The notes beneath the pieces were generated by a model, which searched no databases, had not been told where the DNA came from, and saw only the letters and a program-made list of their open reading frames with translations. Positions 5,513 through 6,907 of a stretch of 6,907 nt of DNA are shown piece by piece. A program made the position numbers and the translations under genes. Location: contig CANGEZ010000110.1 of NCBI GenBank assembly GCA_947452875.1, forward strand, positions 1 to 6,907, in the 5' to 3' direction. This stretch comes from Chitinophagaceae bacterium (GTDB lineage Bacteria > Bacteroidota > Bacteroidia > Chitinophagales > Chitinophagaceae). Positions within the stretch are counted from its first letter, which is position 1. Each line of letters opens with the position of its first letter.

Positions 5513-5782
5513 ATGGCCAGAAAATCAATTACAGCCAGACAGGCAAAAAGAGAAAAAATGGTTGCTAAATACGCAACTAAAAGAGCAGCTCTAAAAGCAG
5601 AAGGCAACTACAGCGCTTTGGATCTTCTCCCAAAAAATGCTTCTCCTGTTAGATTAAAAAACAGATGTCAGCTTACAGGTCGTTCAAGAGGTTATATGCG
5701 TCATTTCGGTGTTAGCCGTTTAATGTTCCGCGATATGGCTTTGGCAGGAAAAATTCCTGGTGTGACGAAAGCGAGTTGGTAA
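5513..5782 (+). CDS. rpsN: 30S ribosomal protein S14 (uS14), zinc-independent form
   Basis: S14 is in the 30S head near S3 and S10 and helps assemble the tRNA-binding sites. The 89 residues and the signature RCQLTGRSRGYMRHFGVSRL (51-70) with C-terminal IPGVTKASW identify it. Only one cysteine is present (Cys52), so the four-cysteine zinc site of the short S14 type is absent: this is the long C-minus form. The start is 3 bases after rplE with A/T-rich sequence and no Shine-Dalgarno, suggesting coupled translation from rplE. Confidence 0.97.
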   Translation: MARKSITARQAKREKMVAKYATKRAALKAEGNYSALDLLPKNASPVRLKNRCQLTGRSRGYMRHFGVSRLMFRDMALAGKIPGVTKASW

Positions 5783-5784
5783 AA

Positions 5785-5834
5785 CTGGCTGGATAGGCTA
5801 GATACTAGATACTGGATACTGGATGTGGAGCCAG
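5785..5834. repeat. Heptamer micro-repeat flanked by inverted CTGGCT/AGCCAG in the rpsN-rpsH gap
   Basis: CTGGCT (5785-5790) and AGCCAG (5829-5834) are perfect reverse complements. Between them are 7-bp units: TGGATAG (5790-5796), then in register TAGATAC (5799-5805), TAGATAC (5806-5812), TGGATAC (5813-5819) and the decayed TGGATGT (5820-5826). This 50-bp block is more G/C-rich than the rest of the gap, which from 5836 to 5884 is plain A/T-rich leader with nothing else recognisable. I recall GATACTGGATACT-type repeats as common dispersed elements in Bacteroidota; this was not checked. Confidence 0.75.
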
Positions 5835-5884
5835 CATAAAAATTCCGCAGCAAATAAATTCTAAATCAATTAACAGAAATAACA

Positions 5885-6283
5885 ATGGTAACTGATCCAA
5901 TTGCAGACTACTTAACAAGAATTCGTAACGCACAGATGGCTAACCATCGTATCGTAGAAATCCCTGCAAGTAATCTTAAAAAACGTATTACTGAAATCCT
6001 TTACGATAAAGGTTATATTCTGAAATACAAATTTGAAGATGATAGCAAACAAGGTGTAATCAAAATCGCTTTGAAATACGACCCATCTACAAAATTACCG
6101 GTGATTCAAAGTTTAGAAAGAATCAGCCGTCCAGGTTTGCGTACTTACGCCAAACCAGAAGAAATCAAACGTGTAAAAAATGGTCTTGGTATTTCAATCG
6201 TTTCTACTTCTAAAGGAGTAATGACCGACAAAGATGCGAAAGCACATAATGTTGGTGGCGAAATACTTTGCAGCATATTCTAA
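5885..6283 (+). CDS. rpsH: 30S ribosomal protein S8 (uS8)
   Basis: S8 is a primary 16S rRNA binder (helices 20-21 and 25) and central to assembly of the 30S platform. It has 132 residues, as usual. TDPIADYLTRIRNAQMANH (3-21) is the standard N-terminus, and the C-terminal signature is GLGISIVSTSKGVMTDKDAK (100-119) with NVGGEILCSIF at the end. In E. coli S8 is the repressor of the spc operon through binding at the rplE start; whether that operates here cannot be read directly. The start follows the A-rich AACAGAAATAACA without a Shine-Dalgarno, after a 102-base gap carrying the heptamer repeat. Confidence 0.98.
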   Translation: MVTDPIADYLTRIRNAQMANHRIVEIPASNLKKRITEILYDKGYILKYKFEDDSKQGVIKIALKYDPSTKLPVIQSLERISRPGLRTYAKPEEIKRVKNGLGISIVSTSKGVMTDKDAKAHNVGGEILCSIF

Positions 6284-6355
6284 TAATTAAATGCCTTAAG
6301 CCTTCTATACATGGCTGACCGCAAAACAGATTTTTTAAAACTTTAAATTAACATC

Positions 6356-6907
6356 ATGAGTCGTATAGGTAAAAAACCAGTAACTGTTCCAGCAGGAGTT
6401 ACTATTACTCTAGGAAAAGACAACATTGTTTCTGTAAAAGGACCAAAAGGTGAATTGAAAGAAACAATCGACAGAGATATTACTATTGAAATCAATAACG
6501 GAGAAGTATTAGTGGGTCGTCCAACTGATCAAATTCGTCACCGTGCTATGCATGGATTATATCGCTCTTTAATCAGCAACATGGTTAAAGGTGTTACTGA
6601 AGGTTATAAAAAAGAAATGGAATTAGTAGGGGTAGGTTATAAAGCAGCCAACCAAGGAAACATCCTTGATCTTGCTTTAGGTTATTCTCACAATATCATT
6701 TTTGAAATTCCAAAAGAATTGAAAGTTACTACCACTCAGGAAAAAGGTAAAAACCCAATGATTTCGCTTGAGAGTATCGATAAACAATTATTAGGTCAGG
6801 TTTGTGCTAAAATACGCAGCTTACGTAAACCAGAACCATACAAAGGTAAAGGCGTTAAATTCGCTGGTGAAGTACTTAGAAGAAAAGCAGGTAAATCAGC
6901 AGGTAAA
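6356..6907 (+). CDS. rplF: 50S ribosomal protein L6 (uL6), open at the right edge
   Basis: From ATG at 6356 the frame stays open for 184 codons to the window edge with no stop yet. The start MSRIGKKPVTVPAGVTI is typical of L6, followed by VSVKGPKGELKETI (about 25-38) and, in the second repeat domain, MELVGVGYKA (88-97). The C-terminal signature PEPYKGKGVKFAGEVLRRKA is present almost to the last residues, so only a few codons and the stop are probably missing. L6 lies near the sarcin-ricin loop and the factor-binding site of the 50S subunit. The 72-base gap before it holds only A/T-rich sequence plus weak short palindromes, and no Shine-Dalgarno. Confidence 0.96.
   Translation, partial: MSRIGKKPVTVPAGVTITLGKDNIVSVKGPKGELKETIDRDITIEINNGEVLVGRPTDQIRHRAMHGLYRSLISNMVKGVTEGYKKEMELVGVGYKAANQGNILDLALGYSHNIIFEIPKELKVTTTQEKGKNPMISLESIDKQLLGQVCAKIRSLRKPEPYKGKGVKFAGEVLRRKAGKSAGK

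Noticed and set aside
1..6907. An undescribed gene system, CRISPR array, tRNA, or mobile-element gene hidden in the cluster
   Set aside because: All coding capacity is accounted for by canonical ribosomal protein genes, gaps are at most 102 bases, and no spacer-repeat array, tRNA-like cloverleaf or transposase fragment was found.

Overview
The window is a stretch of the bacterial S10-spc ribosomal protein gene cluster. All genes are on the + strand in the canonical order: rplD (3' end only), rplW, rplB, rpsS, rplV, rpsC, rplP, rpmC, rpsQ, rplN, rplX, rplE, rpsN, rpsH and rplF (open at the right edge). All 13 complete genes have intact reading frames of normal family length. The products are core proteins of the 50S and 30S subunits, and no non-ribosomal gene is present.

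The organism is almost certainly a member of the Bacteroidota, probably of the Chitinophagia/Sphingobacteriia side. Reasons: AT-rich coding sequence; nearly every start codon follows an A/T-rich stretch without a Shine-Dalgarno sequence; uL2 has the HPMGGGEG form (Met where E. coli has His), which I recall as the Bacteroidota form; S3 ends in an Arg/Gly-rich tail; and the gaps carry 7-8 bp micro-repeats of a kind I remember from that phylum. The exact genus cannot be read from this sequence.

Layout: 1-99 is the end of rplD. Positions 100-194 hold a long imperfect inverted repeat built from 7-bp units. From 195 to 4089 run rplW to rpsQ, the S10-operon part. The 87-bp gap 4090-4176 is where E. 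coli separates its S10 and spc operons, and here it holds two small inverted repeats. From 4177 to the right edge run rplN to rplF, the first half of the spc part. rplX and rplE overlap by one base and rplE to rpsN is separated by 3 bases, so these three are tightly coupled. Elsewhere gaps are 19-102 bp, and four of them contain short tandem repeats. No gap exceeds about 100 bp and no convincing promoter or terminator is visible, so one long transcript is the simplest reading (inference).

The genes themselves are ordinary. The points worth a second look lie mainly in the details: the only strong Shine-Dalgarno sequence in the window is at rplE, inside the last codons of rplX; micro-repeats of period 7 or 8 occur repeatedly in the intergenic leaders; a hairpin sits just before rplN at the S10/spc boundary; and S3 has an RGG-rich C-terminal tail. 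I found no evidence of a new multi-gene system in this window.
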